Of a DNA stretch of 7,290 nucleotides, positions 1 to 5,237 are shown in pieces. The number at the start of each line of letters is the position of its first letter. The first letter of the stretch is position 1. The notes under the pieces were generated by a model that searched no databases, was not told where the DNA came from, and worked only from the letters and a program-made list of their open reading frames with translations. The stretch is taken from assembly GCA_021775715.1 (NCBI GenBank), contig JAJFHI010000172.1, positions 1 to 7,290 on the forward strand. Direction: 5' to 3'. The DNA comes from Hyphomicrobiaceae bacterium (GTDB lineage: Bacteria; Pseudomonadota; Alphaproteobacteria; Rhizobiales; Hyphomicrobiaceae). Made by a program: the position numbers and the translations under genes.

Positions 1-56
1 CGGCGCATCTGTGCGTTGCGGATGCGTGTCAGCATATCGCCAATTGGATCGTTCAT
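1..56 (-). CDS. rpsH: 30S ribosomal protein S8, N-terminal fragment cut by the window edge
   Basis: Only the first 18 codons are in the window. They read MNDPIGDMLTRIRNAQMR, the unmistakable S8 N-terminus, and S8 follows S14 in this order in most bacteria. S8 is a primary 16S rRNA-binding protein of the 30S platform and in E. coli is the repressor of the spc operon. The ATG at 56 is supported by AGGAGA about 7 nt upstream, at the end of rpsN. The frame runs to the window edge, so the rest cannot be assessed. It is too short for gene-finding alone; the call depends on the motif and gene order. Confidence 0.93.
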   Translation of the reverse strand, partial: MNDPIGDMLTRIRNAQMR

Positions 57-68
57 CTCAAATGTCTC

Positions 69-374
69 CTACCAGCTCGATTTGACCATACCGGGAATAC
101 GACCTTGACTTGCAAGTTCCCGGAGCTGGTTTCGGCACATTTTGAGTTTGCGATAAAAGCCACGTGGACGGCCGGTGAGTTCACACCGGTTACGAATACG
201 TGTCTTCGACGAGTTGCGCGGCATCTCAGCCAATTTCAGGCGCGCTTTGAAACGCTCATCAGTTGGCATTGATTCATCTTTAGCGATCTTTTTCAACTCA
301 GCACGCCTCTCAGCATACAGTGCCACCAATTTCCGCTTACGGTTATTGCTTTCGATCGCGCCTTGTCTAGCCAT
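69..374 (-). CDS. rpsN: 30S ribosomal protein S14, long zinc-free form
   Basis: S14 is a late-binding 30S head protein next to S3 and S10. The 101-residue length and absence of the CxxC...CxxC zinc ribbon place it in the long C-minus class typical of Proteobacteria. The sequence begins MARQGAIESNNRKRKLVALYAERR and contains LKLAEMPRNSSKTRIRNRCELTGRPRGFYRKLK; it ends GRIPGMVKSSW, the family end. Only two cysteines are present (64 and 80), so no metal site is expected. Cys80-Arg-Asn in the helix LKMCRNQLREL differs from the usual MSRIALREL of alphaproteobacteria, a small substitution rather than damage. GGAGG lies about 7 nt before the ATG at 374. The gene is 12 nt from rpsH. Confidence 0.97.
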   Translation of the reverse strand: MARQGAIESNNRKRKLVALYAERRAELKKIAKDESMPTDERFKARLKLAEMPRNSSKTRIRNRCELTGRPRGFYRKLKMCRNQLRELASQGRIPGMVKSSW

Positions 375-424
375 TCAATTCCTCCAAAGGCCTTTCGGTT
401 ACTTGGTTCAAAGACCGAGGTCCC

Positions 425-997
425 TTAGTTGCCGAACGGAAAGTTAAAGCCACGCAGAAGTTCGCGTGCCTCATCATCATTCCGAGCGGTTGTGCAAACA
501 ATTACGTCCATGCCCCAGATCTCATCGACTTTGTCGTAATCGATCTCAGGGAATACAATGTGCTCTTTCAGACCGCAGGCGAAGTTGCCACGACCGTCAA
601 AGCTTTTCGGGTTCAGACCGCGGAAGTCCTTCACGCGCGGCAAGGCGATCGTGATGAAACGGTCGAGAAATTCATACATGCGGTTGCCGCGAAGCGTGAC
701 TTTGGTGCCGAGCGCCATGCCATCACGAACCTTGTAGGTCGCGATAGATTTGCGCGCATGCGTTGTCACGGGCTTCTGACCAGCAATCAATGTCAGGTCG
801 CGGCTTGCGTTATCAACCTTCTTGCGGTCGTTCACAGCTTCACCGACACCCATATTGATTACGATCTTTTCCAGCTTTGGGATCTGCATCACATTAGCGT
901 ACCCAAACTTCTCTTTCAGAGCAGCGCGTACGACGGCCTCATAATGGGCCTTCATGCGAGGCGTGTAATCGCCGTTTGATTTCGTGTTGTCAGACAT
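425..997 (-). CDS. rplE: 50S ribosomal protein L5
   Basis: L5 binds 5S rRNA and sits in the central protuberance, touching the P-site tRNA and S13. The product is 190 residues, somewhat longer than E. coli (179), with an N-terminal lead MSDNTKSNGDYTPRMKAHYE before the conserved core. Family blocks are visible: KFGYANVMQIPKLEKIVINMGVGEA, GQKPVTTHARKSIATYKVRDGM, KVTLRGNRMYEFLDRFITIALPRVKDFRG, and GLKEHIVFPEIDYDKVDEIWGMDV. It ends ELLRGFNFPFGN. The ATG is 5 nt after rplX; the upstream purine stretch (AAGAAG, spanning the last rplX codons and stop) is a weak binding site, so coupling to L24 translation is likely. It is followed by a 50-nt gap with the rpsN ribosome binding site. Confidence 0.97.
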   Translation of the reverse strand: MSDNTKSNGDYTPRMKAHYEAVVRAALKEKFGYANVMQIPKLEKIVINMGVGEAVNDRKKVDNASRDLTLIAGQKPVTTHARKSIATYKVRDGMALGTKVTLRGNRMYEFLDRFITIALPRVKDFRGLNPKSFDGRGNFACGLKEHIVFPEIDYDKVDEIWGMDVIVCTTARNDDEARELLRGFNFPFGN

Positions 998-1002
998 TTC
1001 GC

Positions 1003-1329
1003 TTACTTCTTATCAGCAATCAGTTCACCGGACCGCTTCGCAAAGCGAACCTTACGGCCATCTTCAGCAATCTTGAAACCAACACGTGTTGGCTTTCCAT
1101 CTTTAGGGTCTTCGATCGCCAGGTTGGAAAGGTCGATTACCCCCTCCTTCGTGATGATCCCGCCTTCGTCCTGCGCCGTCTGGCGCTGGTGTCGACGAAC
1201 CATATTCACACCGCGAACGATCGCACGACCATCACCCGGGCGGACTTCAAGAACTTCGCCTTGTTTGCCCTTGTCGCGACCAGATAGGACGAAGACGTTG
1301 TCGCCCTTTTTGATTTTCGCACTCGCCAT
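1003..1329 (-). CDS. rplX: 50S ribosomal protein L24
   Basis: L24 starts 50S assembly by binding the 5' domain of 23S rRNA and sits near the tunnel exit. The 108-residue product begins MASAKIKKGDNVFVLSGRDKGKQGEVLEV, a clear KOW motif, and continues GVNMVRRHQRQTAQDEGGI and the family end DGKPTRVGFKIAEDGRKVRFAKRSGELI. The start ATG is one base after the rplN stop and has GGAGGT 8 nt upstream, an ideal site inside rplN. The stop TAA is 5 nt from the rplE start. In E. coli the junction of these two genes is where S8 binds to repress the spc operon. I cannot identify an S8-type RNA structure here by eye. Confidence 0.97.
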   Translation of the reverse strand: MASAKIKKGDNVFVLSGRDKGKQGEVLEVRPGDGRAIVRGVNMVRRHQRQTAQDEGGIITKEGVIDLSNLAIEDPKDGKPTRVGFKIAEDGRKVRFAKRSGELIADKK

Positions 1330-1330
1330 C

Positions 1331-1699
1331 TCAGATTACCTCCGGCGCAAGCGACACAATTTTCATGTGGTTTTTTGCGCGCAACTCACGTGTCACTGGG
1401 CCAAAAATACGTGTTCCGACTGGCTCACCCTGAGCGTTGATCAGCACGGCCGCGTTGCGATCGAAACGGATAAGTGACCCGTCTGGACGACGTACACCTT
1501 TCGCTGTGCGAACAACAACAGCCTTCATCACCTGACCCTTTTTCACGCGGCCCTTCGGAATAGCTTCCTGCACCGACACAACGATGGTGTCGCCGATGCC
1601 AGCGTATCTCCGCTTCGACCCGCCAAGAACCTTGATGCACTGAACGCGCCGGGCTCCTGAATTGTCGGCGACGTCGAGATTGCTCTCCATCTGGATCAT
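1331..1699 (-). CDS. rplN: 50S ribosomal protein L14
   Basis: L14 lies on the 50S interface near L19, forms an intersubunit bridge, and is the binding site of the silencing factor RsfS in E. coli. The product is 122 residues, the standard length. It starts MIQMESNLDVADNSGARRVQCIKVLGG and shows the full family pattern: GDTIVVSVQEAIPKGRVKKGQVMKAVVVRT, RPDGSLIRFDRNAAVLIN, and the end GTRIFGPVTREL followed by RAKNHMKIVSLAPEVI. AAGGA about 10 nt upstream supports the ATG at 1699. It is the first gene after the 152-nt gap and so would lead an spc-type transcript if a promoter is active there. Its 3' end carries the GGAGGT (1343-1338) used by rplX; the TGA is one base from the rplX ATG. Confidence 0.98.
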   Translation of the reverse strand: MIQMESNLDVADNSGARRVQCIKVLGGSKRRYAGIGDTIVVSVQEAIPKGRVKKGQVMKAVVVRTAKGVRRPDGSLIRFDRNAAVLINAQGEPVGTRIFGPVTRELRAKNHMKIVSLAPEVI

Positions 1700-1851
1700 C
1701 GCGCTTGTCCTTCTTTTGGCTGCTCAATAGCAGCGGTTCTCTTTATTGCTTCACCAGGGAAGCGTTGTTGTCTTTGTCGTCCACCGGTCGCGGATCGAAA
1801 ATTCGCGCCACGGTGGCAAACTATATTCGGCGGAGCCAGTCTCCGACCAAA
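1700..1851 (-). promoter_or_regulatory. 152-nt rpsQ-rplN gap: possible internal promoter or RNA control region at the S10/spc boundary
   Basis: This is the longest gene-free stretch in the window and falls where E. coli separates its S10 and spc operons and has a spc promoter. On the minus strand I see a TATAGT (1825-1820) with TTGGTC (1850-1845) 19 nt upstream, a poor but possible sigma70-type pair. Inverted repeats are CGGAG-ACTGG-CTCCG (1845-1831), GCCAC-C-GTGGC (1817-1807), and GCTGCT-ATTG-AGCAGC (1734-1719) just upstream of the rplN AAGGA. No T run follows any of them, so none looks like a terminator. The boundary argument is family knowledge; promoter activity is inference. Confidence 0.35.
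1719..1734 (-). repeat. Perfect 6-bp stem-loop just upstream of the rplN ribosome binding site
   Basis: The minus strand reads GCTGCT, loop ATTG, AGCAGC, a complete 6-bp inverted repeat. It ends a few bases before the AAGAAGGA that serves rplN. In the transcript it could form a hairpin next to the initiation region. It may affect translation or mark the new 5' region of an L14-led message, but pairing alone cannot distinguish this from chance. Confidence 0.35.
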
Positions 1852-2088
1852 TTACGCCGTGGCGGTATGAACCGCCCAACGCTTATTCTTCGAGATCGGT
1901 GCCGTCTCAATAATCTGGATCCGATCGCCCGTTTTGCAGGTGTTCTGCTCATCGTGCGCGTGATATTTCTTCGTACGACGCACTGTTTTTTTGAACAGCG
2001 GGTGTGTGTAGCGGCGTTCGACTTCAACAACAACAGTCTTGTCGTTTTTGTCGGAGACTACGACGCCATGGAGAATGCGCTTAGGCAT
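1852..2088 (-). CDS. rpsQ: 30S ribosomal protein S17
   Basis: S17 is a primary 16S rRNA-binding protein of the 30S body with an OB fold. The product has 78 residues, starting MPKRILHGVVVSDKNDKTVVVEVERRYTHPLFKKTVRRTKKYHAHDE, which is the family hallmark including the YKKYxAHDE-like basic strand. It continues KTGDRIQIIETAPISKNKRW, the conserved OB-fold end, and finishes with a short AVHTATA tail. The ribosome binding site is purine-rich (AGAGAGAG, about 9 nt upstream) rather than canonical. In E. coli this gene closes the S10 operon; here it is followed by the widest gap in the window before rplN. Confidence 0.97.
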   Translation of the reverse strand: MPKRILHGVVVSDKNDKTVVVEVERRYTHPLFKKTVRRTKKYHAHDEQNTCKTGDRIQIIETAPISKNKRWAVHTATA

Positions 2089-2123
2089 AGTTTCAAACTC
2101 TCTCTTGTATCCGGCTCAGTGGC

Positions 2124-2333
2124 TCACGCGCTTTTCGCGGCGCTACCAACTCGTTTCTCACGCGCAACCGTCTGCACGCGGGCGATATCCCGACGCACTT
2201 CGCGGACACGCGATGTGTTATCCAATTGCCCCGAAGCCACCTGAAAGCGCAGATTGAACTGTTCCTTCTTGAGCTTTATGAGCTGGTCGTCGAGTTGATC
2301 GAGCGACATGTCTCTGAATTCAGCGGCGTTCAT
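2124..2333 (-). CDS. rpmC: 50S ribosomal protein L29
   Basis: L29 is a small helical protein beside L23 at the tunnel exit and contributes to the docking surface for nascent-chain factors. The call gives 69 residues starting MNAAEFRDMSLDQLDDQLIKLKKEQFNLRFQVASGQLDN, followed by the helix TSRVREVRRDIARVQTVAREK. Both helices of the two-helix hairpin and the FNLRFQ motif are clear. The ATG at 2333 is preferred because it matches the family N-terminus and has GAGGA about 6-8 nt upstream. A TTG at 2360 would add nine residues (MKREERGRT) that have no homology support and overlap the binding site. The C-terminus GSAAKSA is slightly longer than in E. coli (63 residues), as in many alphaproteobacteria. 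It lies 35 nt upstream of rpsQ. Confidence 0.95.
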   Translation of the reverse strand: MNAAEFRDMSLDQLDDQLIKLKKEQFNLRFQVASGQLDNTSRVREVRRDIARVQTVAREKRVGSAAKSA

Positions 2334-2410
2334 CGTCCGTCCTCGTTCTTCTCTCTTCAATCGACATCTCTTGGCGCTTATTTCAAGACACCTGAGCTGG
2401 CCGATGCGGA
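2334..2410 (-). other. 77-nt rplP-rpmC gap, no recognised element
   Basis: L16 and L29 genes are often closely spaced; here 77 nt lie between them. The minus strand holds a TTGAAA but no -10-like box 16-18 nt further on, no strong inverted repeat and no T run. The purine-rich end supplies the rpmC ribosome binding site (GAGGA). I see nothing else that can be named. Confidence 0.4.
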
Positions 2411-2824
2411 TTAACCACCGATCCGCGTGACAACTTTTGTTTTAATCGGCAACTTTGCAGCACCGAGCTTCAAGGCTTCTCGCGCGACCTCGTCGGACAC
2501 ACCGTCAAGTTCGAACATGACGCGACCAGGCTTGACACGAGCGGCCCAGTATTCCGGCGAGCCCTTACCTGAGCCCATGCGAACTTCCTGCGGCTTCTGC
2601 GTCACGGGAAGATCCGGGAAAATCCGAATCCAAACGCGGCCAGCACGTTTCATATGACGCGTGATCGCACGACGTGCCGCCTCGATCTGACGCGCAGTGA
2701 CACGTTCTGGTGCCAATGCTTTCAGACCGTGCGAGCCAAAGTTCAGCGTTGTGCCCCCTTTGGCGTTGCCGTGGATCCTGCCTTTGAACATCTTGCGATG
2801 CTTGAATTTTTTCGGCTGTAACAT
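2411..2824 (-). CDS. rplP: 50S ribosomal protein L16
   Basis: L16 binds near the A-site finger and 5S rRNA region of the 50S subunit, is a late assembly protein, and helps position aminoacyl-tRNA. The 137-residue product has the expected length and begins MLQPKKFKHRKMFKGRIHG. The core VTARQIEAARRAITRHMKRAGRVWIRIFPD spans residues 42-71, followed by PQEVRMGSGKGSPEYWAARVKPG. Arg82 corresponds to Arg81 of E. coli L16, which is hydroxylated there by YcfD. The tail is AREALKLGAAKLPIKTKVVTR. The ribosome binding site is modest (AGGA about 10 nt upstream). The gene follows rpsC after 52 nt and is followed by a 77-nt gap before rpmC. Confidence 0.97.
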   Translation of the reverse strand: MLQPKKFKHRKMFKGRIHGNAKGGTTLNFGSHGLKALAPERVTARQIEAARRAITRHMKRAGRVWIRIFPDLPVTQKPQEVRMGSGKGSPEYWAARVKPGRVMFELDGVSDEVAREALKLGAAKLPIKTKVVTRIGG

Positions 2825-2876
2825 CTTCTAAAGTCCTACCGACGAAGGGTTAAGCGACGACCACCTGATCTGGCGC

Positions 2877-3605
2877 TCAGCGATTGGGGCGATCCCCGCG
2901 TTCGCGACGAGGACGACCACCGCCGCCGCCACCTTCCTGCATTTCAAGGGCACGCTTTTCAGCTGCCATCGGGTCATGTTCGATGATCTCACCTTTGAAG
3001 ATCCAAACCTTGATTCCAATGATGCCGTACGCCGTCTTCGCTTCGCCATAACCGAAGTCGATGTCGGCGCGCAGCGTGTGCAGCGGCACACGTCCCTCAC
3101 GATACCATTCCGTACGCGCGATCTCAGCACCACCCAGACGACCTGCCACGTTGATACGAATACCAAGTGCGCCAAGGCGAAGAGCTGCCTGGACCGAACG
3201 CTTCATCGCACGACGAAAAGCCACGCGGCGTTCCAACTGCTGTGCGATAGATTCTGCAACCAGCGTCGCGTCGATTTCAGGCTTGCGGATCTCGACAATG
3301 TTCAAGTGAACTTCGCTGTCCGTCAATCGGCTGACCTGACCGCGCAGCTTGTCGATGTCGGATCCTTTTTTGCCGATCAAAACACCAGGACGCGCCGTAT
3401 GCACGGTCACGCGGCACTTTTTATGAGGACGCTCGATGACGACCTTAGAAATGCCAGCCTGACGCTGCATCTTCATGATGTGATCACGGATGCGCATGTC
3501 TTCGTGCAGCAGCCGGCCGTACTCGTGACCACCCGCGAACCAACGACTGTCCCAAGTGCGGTTGATGCCGAGGCGCAAACCGATTGGATTGACTTTTTGA
3601 CCCAA
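2877..3605 (-). CDS. rpsC: 30S ribosomal protein S3 with TTG start
   Basis: S3 is at the mRNA entry channel of the 30S subunit and takes part in ribosomal helicase activity. The product is 242 residues. It starts (L/M)GQKVNPIGLRLGINRTWDSRWFA, exactly the family N-terminus. The KH domain shows the GxxG signature as GKKG at 78-81. Arg131, Arg132 and Lys135, the residues linked to helicase function in E. coli S3, are all present at the same numbers in FRRAMKR. The C-terminal domain TEWYREGRVPLHTLRADIDFGYGEAKT and GIIGIKVWIFKGE follows. The protein ends in a six-glycine run and an Arg-rich tail (RPRRERGDRPNR), a common kind of low-complexity end. The start codon is TTG at 3605: no ATG or GTG is in frame nearby, and AAGGAGG sits 7 nt upstream. 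Only two bases separate it from the rplV stop. Confidence 0.97.
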   Translation of the reverse strand: MGQKVNPIGLRLGINRTWDSRWFAGGHEYGRLLHEDMRIRDHIMKMQRQAGISKVVIERPHKKCRVTVHTARPGVLIGKKGSDIDKLRGQVSRLTDSEVHLNIVEIRKPEIDATLVAESIAQQLERRVAFRRAMKRSVQAALRLGALGIRINVAGRLGGAEIARTEWYREGRVPLHTLRADIDFGYGEAKTAYGIIGIKVWIFKGEIIEHDPMAAEKRALEMQEGGGGGGRPRRERGDRPNR

Positions 3606-3607
3606 AA

Positions 3608-4003
3608 CTAGGCCTCCTTCGCGTCTGCTTGGTCTTCGACCTGACGGACGATGACCGTGATTTGTGCGAACGGCTTAATGATCGAACCAGCGCGGCCACG
3701 GCCACGGGCTTGAAACCGCTTAAGTGTCAGGTTTTTGCCGACATAGGCTTCCGACACGATCAATTCGTTGACGTCGAGACCATGGTTGTTCTCAGCGTTG
3801 GCGACAGCGCTCATGACCGTCTTGCGGACGTCCTGAGCGATGCGCTTGCGCGAAAATTCCAAGTCAGCAAGTGCCTGCTCGACCTTCTTGCCACGGATCA
3901 GACCCGCTACAAGATTGAGTTTTTGTGGCGAAACACGCAGGTTGCGCGTCACGGCCTTTGCCTCGTTGTCCGGGAGGCTCCGCTCTCGTTTTGGCTTACC
4001 CAT
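3608..4003 (-). CDS. rplV: 50S ribosomal protein L22
   Basis: L22 contacts all six 23S rRNA domains, and its long beta-hairpin forms part of the exit tunnel constriction with L4. The product is 131 residues, longer than the 110 of E. coli because of an N-terminal extension (MGKPKRERSLPDNEAKAV) and a short acidic/Ala tail (EDQADAKEA). The core starts at about residue 18, TRNLRVSPQKLNLVAGLIRGKKV; the helix region SRKRIAQDVRKTVMSAVANAENNHGLD and the tunnel hairpin RFQARGRGRAGSIIKPFAQITVIV are intact. The ATG shares one base with the rpsS TAA; AAGAAGG lies about 10 nt upstream inside rpsS. The 3' end carries the AAGGAGG that serves rpsC two bases beyond the TAG, so S19, L22 and S3 form a tightly spaced unit. 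Confidence 0.97.
   Translation of the reverse strand: MGKPKRERSLPDNEAKAVTRNLRVSPQKLNLVAGLIRGKKVEQALADLEFSRKRIAQDVRKTVMSAVANAENNHGLDVNELIVSEAYVGKNLTLKRFQARGRGRAGSIIKPFAQITVIVRQVEDQADAKEA
3613..3619 (-). promoter_or_regulatory. Strong ribosome binding site for the TTG-started rpsC
   Basis: The minus strand reads AAGGAGG here, inside the last codons of rplV, followed by 7 nt (including the rplV TAG) and then TTG. This near-perfect complement to the 16S rRNA 3' end at ideal spacing is what supports the TTG as a genuine start for S3. It probably compensates for the weaker initiation expected from TTG. Confidence 0.8.
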
Positions 4004-4278
4004 TACCGTTTCGCCTTCTTATCGGCGGTGTGGCCATTATAGGTACGTGTCGGTGAAAACTCACCGAACTTATGACCAATCATGTCTTCCGACACATTGA
4101 CGGGAACGTGCTTCTTGCCGTTATAGACGCCAAAGGTCAGACCGACGAACTGAGGTAGGATCGTAGAGCGGCGACTCCAGATCTTAATTACCTCGTTGCG
4201 GCCCGACTCGCGAACCTTCTCAGCTTTCTTGAGAAGGTAGCCGTCAATAAATGGGCCCTTCCAAACTGATCGTGACAC
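4003..4278 (-). CDS. rpsS: 30S ribosomal protein S19 with GTG start
   Basis: S19 binds 16S rRNA in the 30S head together with S13, near the A-site tRNA and the subunit bridge. The product is 91 residues: (V/M)SRSVWKGPFIDGYLLKK, then SGRNEVIKIWSRRSTILPQFVG in the middle, GHKFGEFSPTRTYNGH near the end, and a basic ADKKAKR tail, all classic for the family. The start is the GTG at 4278. It lies exactly where homologues begin (usually MTRSVWKGPF), and AAGGAG is 8 nt upstream. The frame stays open for 31 more codons upstream, but that sequence (Cys-rich, no family similarity) is not S19. The TAA stop overlaps the rplV start as TAATG, so L22 translation is likely coupled to S19. Confidence 0.96.
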   Translation of the reverse strand: MSRSVWKGPFIDGYLLKKAEKVRESGRNEVIKIWSRRSTILPQFVGLTFGVYNGKKHVPVNVSEDMIGHKFGEFSPTRTYNGHTADKKAKR

Positions 4279-4393
4279 TTCGGTCTCTCCTTTGATACCT
4301 GCTTTGCCAGCACATCCCGACAGCAAGTCAATTAACGCGTTGCACCTATTTACCGAAAAACCGCAAAGCACCTTTCCGAAGGTGTTCCCAACG
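4279..4393 (-). promoter_or_regulatory. 115-nt rplB-rpsS gap with inverted repeat and the rpsS ribosome binding site
   Basis: This non-coding stretch is long for a cluster in which neighbours mostly overlap. On the minus strand it holds a perfect 6-bp inverted repeat CACCTT-CGGA-AAGGTG (4384-4369), then CTTTGCGG and a run of five T (4360-4356). A second AGGTG at 4347-4343 could pair with the same upstream CACCT, so two alternative stems are possible. Near the 3' end is a strong AAGGAG (4292-4287), 8 nt before the rpsS GTG start. I see no convincing promoter: a TTGACT at 4331-4326 has no -10 box at a suitable distance. Any role as attenuator, RNA processing site or ribosomal protein binding site is inference from position and pairing only. 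Confidence 0.35.
4356..4384 (-). terminator. Weak terminator-like or attenuator-like hairpin after rplB
   Basis: The minus strand shows stem arms CACCTT (4384-4379) and AAGGTG (4374-4369) around a CGGA loop, followed 8 nt later by TTTTT (4360-4356). The stem is short and the T run is not adjacent, so a full intrinsic terminator is unlikely; partial attenuation or simply an mRNA hairpin protecting an end is equally possible. Essential ribosomal protein genes continue downstream in the same direction, so strong termination here would be surprising unless a new promoter follows, and none is evident. Confidence 0.2.
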
Positions 4394-5224
4394 CTATTTC
4401 TTTTTCTTCTTCAAGTGACGCGAGCGAACAATATACTTGTCCGTCGCTTTGTTCTTACGGGTCCGGAAGCCCTTCGTGGAAATACCCCACGGCGTTGCCC
4501 AGTGCTTACCACCCTTGGTGCGACCACCGTTCGGGTGGTCAACCGCGTTCATAGCGATACCGCGCACAGTTGGGCGAATGCCCTTCCAACGCGAGCGACC
4601 GGCTTTACCCGTCGTCGTGTTTGAATGATCTGGGTTAGAAACCGCACCAACGGTTGCCATGCAATCCGCTGGCACGCGGCGTGTTTCGCCTGACATCATC
4701 TTGATGACCGCCCAACCACCGTCACGACCAACAAGCTGAACGAATGCACCAGCAGAGCGGGAAATTTGACCACCCTTGCGCGGCTTCATCTCAACGTTGT
4801 GAATGATCGTGCCGATCGGCATCGACGACAATGGCATTGCGTTGCCAGGCTTCACATCAACCTTTTCGCCTGCGATCACCTGGTCACCAACACCAAGACG
4901 CTGTGGCGCCAGGATGTAGGACAGCTCACCATCTTCATATTTGATGAGCGCAATGAACGCCGTGCGGTTCGGGTCGTATTCGATACGCTCAACTGTTGCG
5001 GGCATGTCGAACTTGCGACGCTTGAAGTCGATCAGACGGAACGACCGCTTGTGACCACCACCAATATGGCGTGTCGTGATGCGACCGTGGTGGTTACGAC
5101 CACCGGTCTTGTTCAAACCCTCGGTCAACATCTTAACCGGCGCACCCTTCCAAAGGTTGCTACGGTCTACGATCACCAGGTGACGCATGCTGGGCGACGT
5201 CGGGCGGTATGATTTCAAAGCCAT
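4394..5224 (-). CDS. rplB: 50S ribosomal protein L2 with a divergent C-terminal loop
   Basis: L2 is a primary 23S rRNA-binding protein needed for subunit association and peptidyl transferase activity. The 276-residue product covers the whole family: MALKSYRPTSPSMRH at the start, GGRNHHGRITTRHIGGGHKR at 41-60, the central OB-fold and SH3-like domains, and a basic tail RSRHLKKKKK. The histidine shown to matter in E. coli (His229) is present as His230 in the motif DHP. What follows is unusual: residues 229-246 read DHPNGGRTKGGKHWATPW, where most bacteria have DHPHGGGEGR and then a longer loop. Asn232 replaces the conserved second histidine (E. coli His231), the GGGEGR glycine/glutamate stretch is gone, and the loop is two residues shorter than in E. 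coli. The frame is clean on both sides, so this is not a frameshift. The ribosome binding site is a G-rich AGGGGG spanning the end of rplW. Confidence 0.97.
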   Translation of the reverse strand: MALKSYRPTSPSMRHLVIVDRSNLWKGAPVKMLTEGLNKTGGRNHHGRITTRHIGGGHKRSFRLIDFKRRKFDMPATVERIEYDPNRTAFIALIKYEDGELSYILAPQRLGVGDQVIAGEKVDVKPGNAMPLSSMPIGTIIHNVEMKPRKGGQISRSAGAFVQLVGRDGGWAVIKMMSGETRRVPADCMATVGAVSNPDHSNTTTGKAGRSRWKGIRPTVRGIAMNAVDHPNGGRTKGGKHWATPWGISTKGFRTRKNKATDKYIVRSRHLKKKKK

Positions 5225-5237
5225 TTCTAATCGCCCC

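Noticed and set aside
1705..2244. A 179-codon plus-strand open frame crossing the rpsQ-rplN gap
   Set aside because: It is antisense to rpsQ and part of rpmC, low complexity in Arg and Ser, and matches no family. Its extension through the gap is not enough to support a gene.
2334..2360. TTG start giving L29 nine extra residues
   Set aside because: The extension overlaps the ribosome binding site of the ATG at 2333, and the family N-terminus matches MNAAEFR.
2828..3175. A 115-codon minus-strand open frame inside rpsC in another frame
   Set aside because: It overlaps the well-supported rpsC over most of its length, has no family resemblance and is a shadow frame.
2976..3611. A 211-codon plus-strand open frame opposite rpsC
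   Set aside because: Fully antisense to S3 with no independent ribosome binding site or family motif; explained by the codon pattern of rpsC.
4279..4371. In-frame upstream extension of S19 by 31 residues
   Set aside because: The extension is Cys-rich and unlike S19 N-termini, and the GTG at 4278 has both a strong ribosome binding site and the family start position.
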